Of a DNA stretch of 64,000 bases, positions 1 through 10,298 are shown in pieces. How positions within the stretch are numbered: the first letter of the stretch is position 1; every line of letters begins with the position of its first letter. This DNA is from Lamellibrachia satsuma (Eukaryota; Annelida; Polychaeta; Sabellida; Siboglinidae): assembly GCA_033239005.1 (NCBI GenBank), contig BSQZ01000002.1, positions 2,659,001 through 2,723,000 of the forward strand, read 5' to 3'. Below the pieces are notes generated by a model. The model did no database searches. It saw nothing but the letters and a program-made list of their open reading frames with translations, and had not been told where the DNA came from. The position numbers and the translations under genes are program-made.

Positions 1-1377
1 ATCAGCATTGTTTAGAGCTTGGTGTACATTGGTTAGAGCATGGTGATCATTAGTTAGAGCTTGGTGTACATTGGATAGAACTTGGTGTACATTGGTTAGA
101 GCTGGGTGTACATTGGTTACAGCTTGGTGTACATTGGTTACAGCTTGGTGTACATTGGTTACAGCTGGGTGTACATTGGTTACAGCTTGGTGTACATTGG
201 TTAGAGCTTGGTGTACATTGGATAGAGCTTGGTGTACATTGGTTACAGCTTGGTGTACATTGGTTACAGCTTGGTGTACATTGGTTACAGCTGGGTGTAC
301 ATTGGTTAGAGCTTGGTGTACATTGTTTAGAGCTTGGTGTACATTGGATAGAGCTTGGTGTACATTGGATATAACTTGATGTACATTGGTTACAGTTGGG
401 TGTACATTGGTTGCAGTTTGGTGTACATTGGTTACAGCTTGGTGTACATTGGTTACAGCTGGTGTACATTGTTTAGAGCTTGGTGTACATTGGTTAGAGC
501 TTGGTGTATATTGTTTAGAGCTTGGTGTACATTGGATAGAGCTTAGTGTACATTGGATAGAACTTGGTGTACATTGGTTAGAGTTGGGTGTACATTGGTT
601 ACAGCTTGGTGTACATTGGTTACAGCTTGATGTACATTGTTTGCTTTTACAGAGCTTGGTGTACATTGTTTAGAGCTTGGTGTACATTGGATAGAACTTG
701 GTGTACATTGGTTACAGTTGGGTGTACATTGGTTGCAGTTTGGTGTACATTGGTTACAGCTTGGTGTACATTGGTTACAGCTGGTGTACATTGTTTAGAG
801 CTTGGTGTACATTGGTTAGAGCTTGGTGTATATTGTTTAGAGTTTGGTGTACATTGGATAGAGCTTAGTGTACATTGGATAGAACTTGGTGTACATTGGT
901 TAGAGTTGGGTGTACATTGGTTAGAGCTTGGTGTACATTGGTTACAGCTTGATGTACATTGTTTAGAGCTTGGTGTACATTGTTTAGAGCTTGGTGTACA
1001 TTGGAAAGAGCTTGGTGTACATTGGATATAACTTGGTGTACATTGGTTACAGTTGGGTGTACATTGGTTGCAGCTTGGTGTACATTGGTTACAGCTTGGT
1101 GTACATTGGTTACAGCTTGTGTACATCGTTTAGAGATTGGTGTACATTGGTTAGAGCTTGGTGTATATTGTTTAGAGCTTGGTGTACATTGGATAGAGCT
1201 TAGTGTACATTGGATAGAACTTGGTGTACATTGGTTACAGCTTGGTGTACATTTGTTACAGCTTGGTGTACATTGGTTACAGCTTGGTGTACATTGGTTA
1301 CAGCTGGGTGTACATTGGTTAGAGCTGGGAGTATATTTGTTAGTTTGGTGTATGCTGGTTAGAGCTGGGTGTACATC
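1..1377. repeat. 21 bp minisatellite array (about 65 copies)
   Basis: A 21 bp unit of the form cttggtgtacattggttacag repeats from the window edge to about 1377. Variants include ttagag or gatag in place of ttacag, and a few units are 1-2 bases short. The period is a multiple of 3, so both strands stay open for long stretches: WCTLVTA-type repeats on plus and QCTPSCN-type on minus. The minus reading looks like a cysteine-rich protein, but it is a by-product of the repeat. The array begins before the window. Confidence 0.95.
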
Positions 1378-1383
1378 TAATCT

Positions 1384-3236
1384 CTAGATCCTGTTGGAAC
1401 TGACACTGGGTCTTGAGATTAGGCTGTATCACATTGCCTGATTTCAAGACCCTGTTGGAGCTAACACTGTCTCATCTCAAGATCCTGTTGGAGATGACGA
1501 CACTGCCTAATCTCAAGATCCTGTTGGAGCTGACACTGTCTAATCTCAAGATCCTGTTGGAGCTGACACTGATTCTTGAGATTAGGCTGTGTCACACTGC
1601 CTGATCTCAAGATCCTGTTGGAGCTAACACTGTCTCATCTCAAGATCCTGTTGGAGCTGACACTGGGTCTTGAGATTAGGCTGTGTCACACTGCCTGATC
1701 TCAAGGCCCTGTTGGAGCTAACACTGTCTAATCTCAAGATCCTGATGGAGCTGACACTGTCTAATCTCAAGATCCTGTTGGAGCTGACACTGGGTCTTGA
1801 GATTAGGCTGTGTCACACTGCCTGATCTTAAGACTGTGTTGGAGCTGACACTATCTAATCTCAAGACCCTGTTGGAGCTGACACTGCCTAATCTCAAGAT
1901 CCTGTTGAAGCTGACACTGTCTAATCTCAAGATCCTGTTGGAGCTGACACTGTCTAATCTCAAGACTCTGTTGGAGCTGACACTGTCTAACCTCAAGATC
2001 CTGTTGGAGCTGACAATGTGTAATCTCAAGACCCTGTTGGAGCTGACACTGTCTAATCTCAAGATCCTATTGGAGCTGACACTGTCTAATCTCATGACCC
2101 TGTTGGAACTGACACTGTCTAATCTCAAGATCCTATTGGAGCTGATGCTGTCTAATCTCAAGATCCTATTGGAACTGACACTGTGTAATCTCAAGACCCT
2201 GTTGGAACTGACACTGTCTAATCTCGAGATCCTATTGGAGCTGACACTGTCTAATCTCGAGACCCTGTTGGAAATGACACTGTCTAATCTCAAGATCCTA
2301 TTGGAGCTGACATTGTCTAATCTCAAGACCCTGTTGGAGCTGACACTGTCTAATCTCAAGACCCTTTTGGAACTGACACTGTCTAATCTCAAGACCCTGT
2401 TGTAGCTGACACTGTCTAATCTCAAGACCCTGTTGGAACTGACACTGTCTAATCTCAAGATCCTATTGGAGCTGACACTGTCTAATCTCAAGACCCTGTT
2501 GGAACTGACACTGTCTAATCTCAAGATCCTATTGGAGCTGACACTGTCTAATCTCAAGACCCTGTTGGAACTGACACTGTCTAATCTCAAGATCCTGTTG
2601 GAGCTGACACTGTCTAATCTCAAGATCCTATTGGAGCTGACACTGTCTAATCTCAAGACCCTGTTGGAGCTGACACTGTCTAATCTCAAGACCCTGTTGG
2701 AACTGACACTGTCTAATCTCAAGACCCTGTTGGAACTGACACTGTCTAATCTCAAGACCCTGTTGGAGCTGACACTGTCTAATCTCAAGACCCTGTTGGA
2801 GCTGACACTGTCTAATCTCAAGACCCTGTTGGAGCTGACACTGTCTAATCTCAAGACCCTGTTGGAGCTGACACTGTCTAATCTCAAGATCCTATTGGAA
2901 CTGACACTGTCTAATCTCAAGATCCTGTTGGAACTGACACTGTCTAATCTCAAGATCCTATTGGAACTGACACTGTCTAATCTCAAGATCCTATTTGAAC
3001 TGACACTGTCTAATCTCAAGATCCTATTGGAGCTGACACTGTCTAATCTCAAGATCCTATTGGAACTGACACTGTCTAATCTCAAGACCCTGTTGGAGCT
3101 GACAGTGTCTAATCTCAAGATCCTATTGGAGCTGACACTGTCTAATCTCAAGATCCTATTGGAACTGACACTGTCTAATCTCAAGACCCTGTTGGAGCTG
3201 ACACTGTCTAATCTCAAGATCCTATTGGAGCTGCAC
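1384..3236. repeat. 33 bp minisatellite array (about 55 copies)
   Basis: The basic unit is 33 bp, ctgacactgtctaatctcaa followed by gaycctrttggag. From about 1385 to 1830 it alternates with a longer variant carrying cactgggtcttgagattagg, in which tcttgagattag is the reverse complement of ctaatctcaaga, so inverted sub-units are built into the array. From 1850 on the units are regular and very similar. The 11-codon period leaves long open frames on both strands (LTLSNLKILLE on plus, SNRILRLDSVS on minus, up to 521 codons). I read these as repeat artefacts. Confidence 0.95.
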
Positions 3237-3944
3237 CTGAGAGTGAAAATATAGGTGCCCCTAGAAGTGTATTTTGGGGTCATTGGGTCAAATCTCCCTG
3301 TGGCTTAAAGTTTAGATTTTTTTTAGGTAACCTTTTGCGCCACTACATGGTAGCACAGGAACTTATGGGTGACTAAACTTGGCCCCCCTTTGTGAGCTCC
3401 TAGATACGCCAGTGACTTGGAGACGCTGTGACTGGGTGGTCAGAGGCCAGACTGTTAATTGAGATGACGGGTTTTAATCCAATTGCTACCAAAAGCCGTT
3501 GGTCAGTTCTACATGGTGTCTATGCCAGGGGACATAAATATCCCACACAGGATCAATGTAATGTAAACATTTGAGTGTTTGTGTAAATGTTTTGCCGAAC
3601 TGATCATTGATTTGTAGACATGTTACAGTGTTGTGTGTGGCAGGTTCAACCCCTGCTGGTGTTTGCAGTGTGCATACAAACACTACTGGTTGTGTACACA
3701 TCTACTGAATTCAAATCACTACATTCAGCCTATTTAACTATATGTACAATTTACGTAGAATATTTACGTAATAAAAATGTTTAAGATGCATTAGTTATGA
3801 TATCAACTATATGTAAAATATGTTTTAAATAGTTATATTAGAGCATCAGATATCAGAGTATCCCACAGGCCGGGCTGTTTGGTATATAACCGCATAAGAT
3901 ATGATGAGTCAAGTCATGTCTAATAATTAAATGTTTCACCTTGC
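3237..3944. other. Non-coding stretch, no gene seen
   Basis: Unique-looking AT-rich sequence. Near 3384-3413 the phrase ggccccccttt...cctagatacgccagtg resembles one at 62,245-62,312, so part of it is probably the tail of a dispersed transposable element. No supported coding sequence. Confidence 0.5.
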
Positions 3945-3990
3945 AGTGAGATCATGATGTCTGTGCTCTATGCTACCGAAGTACCTCCTG
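3945..3990 (+). pseudogene. Remnant of MED4-like exon K (copy 1)
   Basis: The end, gtacctcctg followed by gtaagtttacagcc, matches the 3' end and donor of the better-preserved MED4-like exon K at 6572-6665. The downstream intron to about 4210 also aligns with 6666-6840 (shared phrases cagcatcat..aaaactt and ttcactttgaatcaggttca). Only the last 15-20 bases of the exon are recognisable. I treat it as a decayed tandem duplicate, not as a working exon. Confidence 0.45.
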
Positions 3991-4256
3991 GTAAGTTTAC
4001 AGCCACCGCCTCCCCCCATGTCTCCTGGTAAGTGTACAGCCAACCCCACCCCGTGTCAGAGGTGGGTTCAGTTACACAGCATCATAAAAACTTAATTAAA
4101 ATTAAGGCGCTTCACTTTGAATCAGGTTCATTGATGTTCAAATTAATAGTGTGAAAGTTTAAGTTACGTGCAGTCGATTTAATAAAAGAGGGCATATTTT
4201 TTTATAATTTTCAAAATAATTAACTAGTATAACTCACAAAGTGTGAATAGTCTGAA

Positions 4257-4376
4257 GTTATAATATATAGCCTGATGTTGTAGTATATAGTCTGATGTTA
4301 TAGTAGTTAGCCTCATGTTATAGTATTTAGCCTCATGTTATAGTATTTAGCCTCATGTTATTGTATATAGCTTGTC
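4257..4376. repeat. 20 bp minisatellite, about 6 copies
   Basis: Units of the form tatagcctgatgttatagta. The same repeat occurs at 7790-8000 at the equivalent place in the second MED4-like copy, so it was present before that duplication and then changed in length. Confidence 0.8.
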
Positions 4377-4489
4377 ATATTGGATACTAGATGGGGTATA
4401 TTGTTTGCCAAATTAATCTGAAACGAGACAAACAAAACACTCAAATTGAGGAGGGACCTTAATGCCTTCAAACTGCTATTAATTGCAGC

Positions 4490-4612
4490 ATGGCTGAATG
4501 CTTGCCAAAGAAATTGAGATGGCGTTCAAATGAACAGGTCTGGAAGGGGTGAAGTGTTTTAGCAGTCCCAAGGACTAAATACCACGCTATATAAGAACTT
4601 ACCTTTACCTTT
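4490..4612 (+). mobile_element. Dispersed SINE-like element S1, copy a
   Basis: It contains ctgaatgcttgccaaagaaa, gttcaaatgaacaggt, a gtgaagtgtttt block, and cccaaggactaaatacca followed by ataagaact. Related blocks occur near 8180, 26,030, 38,275, 47,700 (minus strand) and 56,290 (minus strand). It lies just upstream of MED4-like exon L. No coding capacity. Family unknown to me. Confidence 0.6.
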
Positions 4613-4679
4613 TTAATTCAAAAAATTACATGTCCGACATTCTGTTTACTCTTTCTTTCACAGTTCATGCTGTTTGTAA

Positions 4680-4824
4680 GCTGTCGCCATTTACCAGGCT
4701 AAACAGAAACTGAAGTCAGTCATGCGTTCGAAAGAATAGAGGATGTCTTCAGAGGAACTCGTTAAATATGCTCACAAAATCAGCACCAGCAATGCAGTGG
4801 CTGCCCCAGCGACCTGGGCACCAG
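4680..4824 (+). pseudogene. MED4: MED4-like exon L, copy 1 (stop codon)
   Basis: Read from 4680, the frame gives AVAIYQAKQKLKS, then [14 protein letters not shown] and [13 protein letters not shown]. From memory this is the conserved central block of Mediator complex subunit 4 (YQAK..KL, SSEE..KYAH.IS.SNAV.AP.TW.PG). MED4 is a middle-module subunit of the nuclear Mediator complex, which links transcription factors to RNA polymerase II. The exon is 145 bp and ends at a good donor (CACCAG/gtaagt) in phase 1. An in-frame TAG at 4737-4739 breaks it, and the acceptor side (ttgtaag) is weak. The fault, and a second copy at 8355, make it a pseudogene fragment. Confidence 0.8.
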
Positions 4825-5230
4825 GTAAGTAATAGGGTTTAAATAGAGCCTACCCAAAATAACCTGTTGTGCCTGTAGGTGTGTGTGGTATAAACGTGAA
4901 ATCACATGAGGTAGTCAACGTAGGTACAACATGTAATTCATGACTCTTACTGTGCACTGAAACAATCGTGTATCTAGGCCAACTCATGCTCAATCGCGTT
5001 CAAAGTTATTCAAACGTCAGATCAGCCCACTTTGTTGAGCAACTATCCATGTAAAAATATGTATACTGCATGGAGTGATAAAGCATTGAATTAATATCCA
5101 GGATGTTGTAAGCTAAAACTGGGCGGGTATACCCTTTGTACTTCTCCCTTTCATTCTTGAATTTTGCATAGATAATCTTTACCAATATGTCTACATGTTT
5201 AATCAATGTAAGATATGTAGCTGTGTCCAG
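4825..5230. other. Intron-like non-coding DNA
   Basis: It follows the donor of MED4-like exon L copy 1. The phrases tgtatctaggccaactcatg and ctcaatcgcg (about 4970-5000) match the start of the 28 bp repeat at 8608, confirming that it is the homologous intron. No coding evidence. Confidence 0.5.
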
Positions 5231-5324
5231 TTATTTGACATGGGTTGTTCATAATGGAAGAAGAAAAAGAAACCAAAAATGGGCTTATGTTTTAATCATT
5301 GTTCATTCCCTCTAAATGACTGCA

Positions 5325-5535
5325 GTTGTGGTAGGACTCATTACAACATAATTATGTGGTAGGGCTCATTATAACATAATTATGTGGTAGTGCTCATTAT
5401 AGCATAATGCTGTGGTAGGGCTCATTATAATATAATTATATGGTAGGGCTCATAATATAATTGTTACCACATCAGTTTTATAATATAATTGTTACCACAT
5501 CAGTTTTATAATATAATTATGTCATCAGTTTGATA
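5325..5535. repeat. 28 bp AT-rich minisatellite, about 7 copies
   Basis: Units of the form gtggtagggctcattataac followed by ataattat. Later units read ttgttaccacatcagttttata. The inverted partner at 27,660-28,060 has about twice as many units. Confidence 0.85.
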
Positions 5536-5582
5536 TAAGTTGTACTTGTTATATATAACTACATGTTTTAAGTATCCTGCCA

Positions 5583-6117
5583 GTGGCAGTGCTGGGGTGT
5601 CTGTGCTGGGGTGTCTGTGCTGGGGTGTCAGTCCTGGGGTGTCTGTGCTGGAGTGTCAGTGCTGGGGTGTCAGTCCTGGGTGTCAGTGCTGGGGTGTCTG
5701 TGCTGGGGTGTCAGTCCTGGGGTGTCAGTGCTAGGGTGTCAGTGCTGGGATGTCAGTCCTGGGGTGTCAGTGCTGGGGTGTCAATCCTTGGGTGTCAGTC
5801 CTGAGGTGTCAGTGCTAGGGTGTCAGTCCTGGGGTGTCAGTCCTGGGGTGTCAGTCCTGAGGTGTCAGTCCTAGGGTGTCAGTGCTGGGGTGTCAGTCCT
5901 GGGGTGTCAGTCCTGGGGTGTCAGTGCTAATGTGTCAGTGCTGGGGTGTCAGTCCTTGGGTGTCAGTCCTGAGGTGTCAGTGCTGGGGTGTCAGTGCTGG
6001 GGTGTCAGTCCTGGGGTGTCAGTGCTTGGGTGTCAGTCCTTGGGTGTCAGTTCTGGGGTGTCAGTGCTGGGGTGTCTGTGCTGGGGTGTCAGTGCTGGGG
6101 TGTCAGTGCTGGGATGA
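5583..6117. repeat. 14 bp minisatellite, about 38 copies
   Basis: Unit gtgtcagtgctggg or gtgtcagtcctggg. The period is not a multiple of 3, so all plus-strand frames stay open (VLGCQSWGVS-type repeats). The inverted partner at 27,395-27,605 has only about 15 copies, which accounts for much of the arm length difference. Confidence 0.95.
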
Positions 6118-6571
6118 CAGATAGCCAAGGTCCAGTGTCACCAGATGTATAAGTATCAGTGTTAATTAATTACCCAGGAACTTGCCTTGTGAGAAACCTG
6201 TGGTGTTAGTTAGTCTGTTCAAACTAGAAGGCCAGAAAGTGAGAGTTAATGAATGGTTAGTAAGTGTTTGGTCAGCCAGGCTTGGATGTTATATAGTTGT
6301 AGACAGAGAGAAAACAGTGAAGTTGCAGGCAGGCAGTGGTGTAGGCAGAAGAGGGTTTCCCTCAGTCAAGGGCTGGATACACTGGTGAGCTGCTGATAGG
6401 TGTCTTAAGCTTGGCTGGAACTGGCAGACTGTCAGGGTTTAACAACTACATTGACCAGTAATTTAATGTAAATTATAAATACGCGTTTGGCAGTATCCTT
6501 ATGTCTTGACTTCGTCTACACATTTGGTTAAGCACAACTTTATTTTCTTAACGATGTCACCATGACAACAG
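6118..6571. other. Intron-like non-coding DNA
   Basis: Unique sequence shared with the right arm (26,935-27,390, reversed). Around 6365-6390 it has caagggctggatacactgg, resembling the end of dispersed element S1. No independent coding evidence. Confidence 0.5.
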
Positions 6572-6665
6572 TTTCCATGACAGCCCAGCAACAGATTGCG
6601 ATGGAGAAGAGACAGAGACAGAGACATCCGACTTCTACAACCTGAAAGATGCAGAGGACCTCCTG
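6572..6665 (+). pseudogene. MED4: MED4-like exon K, left copy (10 bp deletion)
   Basis: It follows a candidate acceptor (gacaacag) and ends at a good donor (CTCCTG/gtaagt). The start reads SMTAQQQIAMEK and the distal part would read DFYNLKDAE, but a 10 bp deletion relative to the inverted copy (94 bp here, 104 bp there) shifts the frame and creates a stop. The coiled-coil-like content just upstream of the YQAK block fits the MED4 region before that block, so I place it as the exon preceding exon L. That placement is an inference from phase and order (K ends in phase 0, L starts in phase 0). Confidence 0.6.
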
Positions 6666-6844
6666 GTAAGTTTACAGCCCCCCCGTGTCAGGGGGGTGTT
6701 CAGTAACACAGCATCATGAAAACTCTTACAGTTACACATTTCACTTTGAATCAGGTTCATTAATGTTTAAATTAATCGTGTGTGACAGTTTAGTTATGTG
6801 CAGTCAGTTTAATAAAATATTTTTGTTAATATCCTCAAAATAAA

Positions 6845-7787
6845 ACCCGTTCCCCGGGTTTTACCTAGGTTTAACCTAGATTGGTCGAAACCTCCATTTT
6901 GGGTTAAACTGGGTTAAACCCAGGTTAAACTATTTTTCAGGCATATTTTATCACAGTATGAAAGAATAAATCTGGTCTTAGTTGTTGAGTTGAGCTAAAT
7001 GACTTGACCATGAATTGGTGGTGGCTCTGATGATTGTTTTAACTTTAGGGGTTAGAGGGTGAATCCAGTTGTTGGCAGTGAACACAAGTGCTGCTTGCTG
7101 AGAGAGTGGATTACCACCTCTCAGTCTCCAAGGCTCAATATTCCCTCTGCAAGCTGACACCAGACTATAATGGTTGCCTGGCTTGAATCACTACACTTCT
7201 TTTTCAGAAGACTCAGCTTGCAATTCATGGCACTGTCCATTGTGAGGTCAACAAAGGCATTTTATGGTTATGGCTAACTGATAAAAGTCCCTTTTATTAT
7301 GGACTTCCTGACCTGGTTTAAGCAAATACAAGGATTATGGTCTGAACTGGAAACTAGTACAAGCTGTTTCCATAAGGTGGATATTAACTTGAGGTTTCTG
7401 GCTAGGGAAAATACCACCAACTGAAGGGAAATCTGTGTAGCTTCTATGCATTCAATGTACAGAAAAGTTGTTTCAATCAATAACAGAACACACCAACAGC
7501 ACGATTATCGTACAGTGATAAGTAGACACATTGACATATTTATTTAAAGAGCAATTTTCATCTTTTATTGCATCAATAATATGACACCAATGTTAAACCA
7601 TCATTAATCCACATGCCACCTGTATTAATATTGAGAATGTCTCCCCACTAATATCATCCTCAGTTATCAAAGTAAAGCCCAATTTAACCCAGGTTTAACC
7701 CGGGTTATACTAGTAAAATGCAGGTTTAACCTGGGTTAAACCACCGGGCTGGACAAAACCAGTTTAACCCAGGTTAAACTCCCTTAT
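6845..7787. mobile_element. Candidate non-autonomous element with GGTTTAACC-rich ends
   Basis: Both ends carry clusters of the palindrome-like word ggtttaacc/ggttaaacc: cgggttttacctaggttta at 6855 and aacccaggttaaactccc near 7787. The right end, reverse complemented, begins gtttaacctgggttaaac and aligns loosely with the left end, so the ends behave as imperfect terminal inverted repeats. The interior holds a 60-codon minus-strand frame (6978-7160) that is also open in the other copy (26,333-26,515, plus). I do not recognise it. Only one end is present in the right arm. Confidence 0.45.
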
Positions 7788-7789
7788 AG

Positions 7790-8000
7790 TATATAGGCTG
7801 AAGTAACAGTATATAGCCTGATGTTAAAGTATATAACCTGATGATAAAGTATATAGCCTGATGTTATTGTATATAGCCTGATGTTATAGTATATAGCTTG
7901 ATGCCATAGTGTATAGCCTGATGCCATAGTATAATAGCCTGATGTCATAGTATATAGCCTGATGTCATAGTATTTAGCTTGATGTTATAGTATATAGGGC
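7790..8000. repeat. 20 bp minisatellite, about 10 copies
   Basis: Units of the form agtatatagcctgatgttat, the same family as 4257-4376. Confidence 0.85.
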
Positions 8001-8169
8001 CAGATAACTTTTTCCACCAATTTTTACCGTATCCAGTGAAAAATAATTTAATAGTTTGTCCATTGATTTCACACACAAAACTAAGTAACAAATCTCAACA
8101 AAAGTGCAGCTTGTTGTTTTGGATATTAGATAATCAAATTGAGGAGGGACCTTAATGCCTGCAAACTGT

Positions 8170-8285
8170 TAGTAATTGCAGAGTGGCTGAATGCTTCCCA
8201 GAGAAATCGTGCTTGAATGAACAGTGTAGTGTTTTTACCAGTCCCAAGGACTAGATACCAGGCTACATAAGAACATACCTTTACC
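8170..8285 (+). mobile_element. Dispersed SINE-like element S1, copy b
   Basis: It carries gctgaatgcttcccagagaa, a gaatgaacag block, cccaaggactagatacca and ggctacataagaacat. It sits at the same distance before MED4-like exon L as copy a, so it was carried along by the duplication. Confidence 0.65.
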
Positions 8286-8354
8286 TTTTTTAATTCCAAA
8301 AATTGCATGTCCGACATGTTGTTTACTCTCTTTCAAAGTTGATACTCTTTGCGG

Positions 8355-8498
8355 GCTATTGTCATTTACCAGGCTAAACAGAAACTGGAGTTGATCAAGC
8401 ATTCAAATGAACAGCGGACGTCTTCAGAGGAACTCGTTAAATATGCTCATAAAATCAGCACCAGCAACGCAGTGGCTGCCCCAGCAACCTGGCACCAG
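8355..8498 (+). pseudogene. MED4: MED4-like exon L, copy 2 (1 bp deletion)
   Basis: The frame reads AIVIYQAKQKLELIKHSNEQ, then [15 protein letters not shown] and [10 protein letters not shown]. This is the better copy of the MED4 central block and has no internal stop. One base is missing near the 3' end (TGGCACCAG against TGGGCACCAG in copy 1). That changes the terminal APG to HQ and puts the donor (gtaagt) out of phase. The exon is 144 bp against an expected 145. The acceptor position (ttgcgg) lacks AG. Because both splice side and frame are damaged I call it a pseudogene, though a sequencing error could explain the missing base. Confidence 0.8.
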
Positions 8499-8607
8499 GT
8501 AAGTAATATGGTTCTAATAGAGGCTACGCGAAATAACATGTGGTGCTTCTGGTGTGTAATAAAAAGGCGAAATCATGAGATTGTGAACATGCTGTGCACT
8601 GAAACAG

Positions 8608-8732
8608 TCACGTACCTAGGCCAACACATGCTCAATCATGTATCTACGCCAACACATGTTCAATCATGTATCTAGGCCAACACATGCTCAATCATGTATC
8701 TAGGCCAATACATGCTCAATCATGCTCAAACT
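8608..8732. repeat. 28 bp repeat, about 4 copies
   Basis: Units of tatctaggccaacacatgct plus caatcatg. It arose in the intron after MED4-like exon L copy 2. Copy 1 has a single unit at the same place. Confidence 0.85.
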
Positions 8733-9072
8733 TATTAAAACATCAGATCAGCCGATTTTTGCATTCTGGTGGTAGCATTATGATTTCTATTAATATAAGT
8801 AAGCATTATTGTTGATATGCTGTATTCTTTCCTGAAACAGTAATTCTTTAACAATTTACATACTCGTTGTTGCCATGGATACATCATTGTTGTTGTTGTC
8901 ATGGATACGTCATTGTTCAGACTCTCTAATTTAAAGTATAAAATTACGTGTTGTACTTCCATCGGCAACTGATCCCACGATCAATGTTTTTATACACGCC
9001 TGTCTTCTAGCAATCAAAATCATGCCTTTCCAAGTACCTTAGTACAAGGTACATCATTTAGTGACCACCTCT
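8733..9072. other. Non-coding, nothing recognised
   Basis: AT-rich sequence with a short cattgttgttgttgtcatgg stretch. No gene or element identified. Confidence 0.4.
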
Positions 9073-9345
9073 CTGATTTAGTACACGGTCAATAAGGCAG
9101 TGACCACCCCACCTAAGGCAGTGACCACCCCATCTAAGGCAGAGACCACCCCATCTAAGGCAGTGACCACCCCATCTAAGGCAGTGACCACCCCATCTAA
9201 GGCAGTAACCACCCCATCTAAGGCAGTCACCACCCCACCTAAGGCAATGACTACCTCATCTTAGGCAGTGACTACCCCATCTAAGACAGTGAACAACCCA
9301 TCTAAGGCAATAATCACCCCATCTAAGGCAGTAACCACCCCACTG
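9073..9345. repeat. 21 bp minisatellite, about 13 copies
   Basis: Unit aaggcagtgaccaccccatct with point variants. Period 21. One frame reads KAVTTPS, but a TAG within a variant unit interrupts it. Confidence 0.9.
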
Positions 9346-9922
9346 AATTTGCATAACTATAATATTGCAACATGTGTTAATAGATTTATTTGATTCTCAG
9401 AAACTAGTCCATGGTTCAGTTTAAATACAGATGTGCAGCAAGTGTTGTGTCAAGTTGTATGGGATTATACTATACCATATATAGCCATCAGTAGTGAAGT
9501 TGCCAATGGCAACTTGCAGTGCCTACATAAAATGTGCACTTTAATATGGGAAATGTGTTCCTTACATGTGATTTTGTTCACAGTTGCATAGAGCTTTAAA
9601 GCCCTTGTTACCTGAGGATGATAGTATGAGACCCAATGTAAAGATGTGTTATGTTGTAACTAGTCTGAAGTAAACATTTGTATTATGCAATATTCAGGTT
9701 GATCTACGTTGCCAGCGTCAGTCAAGAGCAACATCTTCTACTGCGGACAACAAAAAAGGATAAAAGAATACCTCCTGTCCGAGCACAAAGACCATTGTAG
9801 TGACAAGAGTACAGAAATCTTGTGGACGTAATCGCTAATAATTATAGTATTATGACCTGTTGTCATATGAGTTGGTTGAATTGAAACCCAACATTTGCTC
9901 ATTTTGGAAATGATAAAGTATT
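9346..9922. other. Non-coding, nothing recognised
   Basis: No homology or splice-supported exon seen. Confidence 0.4.
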
Positions 9923-9991
9923 TGTATGTATGTATGTATGTATGTATGTATGTATGTATGTATGTTAGCATGCATGCATGCATGTATGTAT
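9923..9991. repeat. TATG/CATG microsatellite
   Basis: About ten tatg units, then four catg units, then tatg again. Simple repeat. Confidence 0.95.
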
Positions 9992-10214
9992 TTTACGTTT
10001 CACCAAGAATCACTATTATACACACCCACTATGTTGATCAATGTGTTCGTATATGTACCTATAATGCAAGTAAACATTTGCCCAACAAGCTATATATGCT
10101 ATTACGACACTGGTGCTAATAGCAAGTTTCCTTCAAACAACTCTAAAGTTGTGTTGGTAGACTAATCAAAAAAGTTGTGTGAATCGCATCAGTTTCGTAA
10201 CACAGTTCACAGTC

Positions 10215-10298
10215 TTATTTTTATGACTTGGGAATTGATCTGAACAGGTCAACTGATTATTTTTATGACTTGGGAATTGATCTGAACAGGTCAACTGA
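10215..10298. repeat. 42 bp unit duplicated in tandem
   Basis: Two perfect or near-perfect copies of a unit starting ttatttttatgacttgggaa and ending caggtcaactga, directly before the 58 bp array. Confidence 0.9.

Larger units (their letters stand above)
5231..7366 (+). repeat. Left arm of a 2 kb inverted duplication
   Basis: The sequence from ttatttgacatgggttgttc (about 5231) to gaaactagtacaagct (about 7366) recurs as its reverse complement at 26,142-28,155. The same sub-features occur in reverse order: a 28 bp AT-rich array, a 14 bp array, MED4-like exon K, and part of the palindromic-end element. The arms are long, similar and about 18.8 kb apart. They differ mainly in tandem repeat copy number and in a 10 bp deletion in exon K of this arm. 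Confidence 0.9.

Noticed and set aside
50..1126. Cysteine-rich QCTPSCN repeat protein on the minus strand
   Set aside because: Artefact of the 21 bp minisatellite. The plus strand is equally open, and frames shift wherever a unit is short by a base.
1718..3283. A 521-codon minus frame of SNRILRLDSVS repeats, and plus frames of LSNLKILLELT repeats that look like leucine-rich repeats
   Set aside because: They follow purely from a 33 bp tandem repeat being a multiple of 3. Both strands are open, no unique N- or C-terminal domain or splice context exists, and the unit does not match the LRR consensus.
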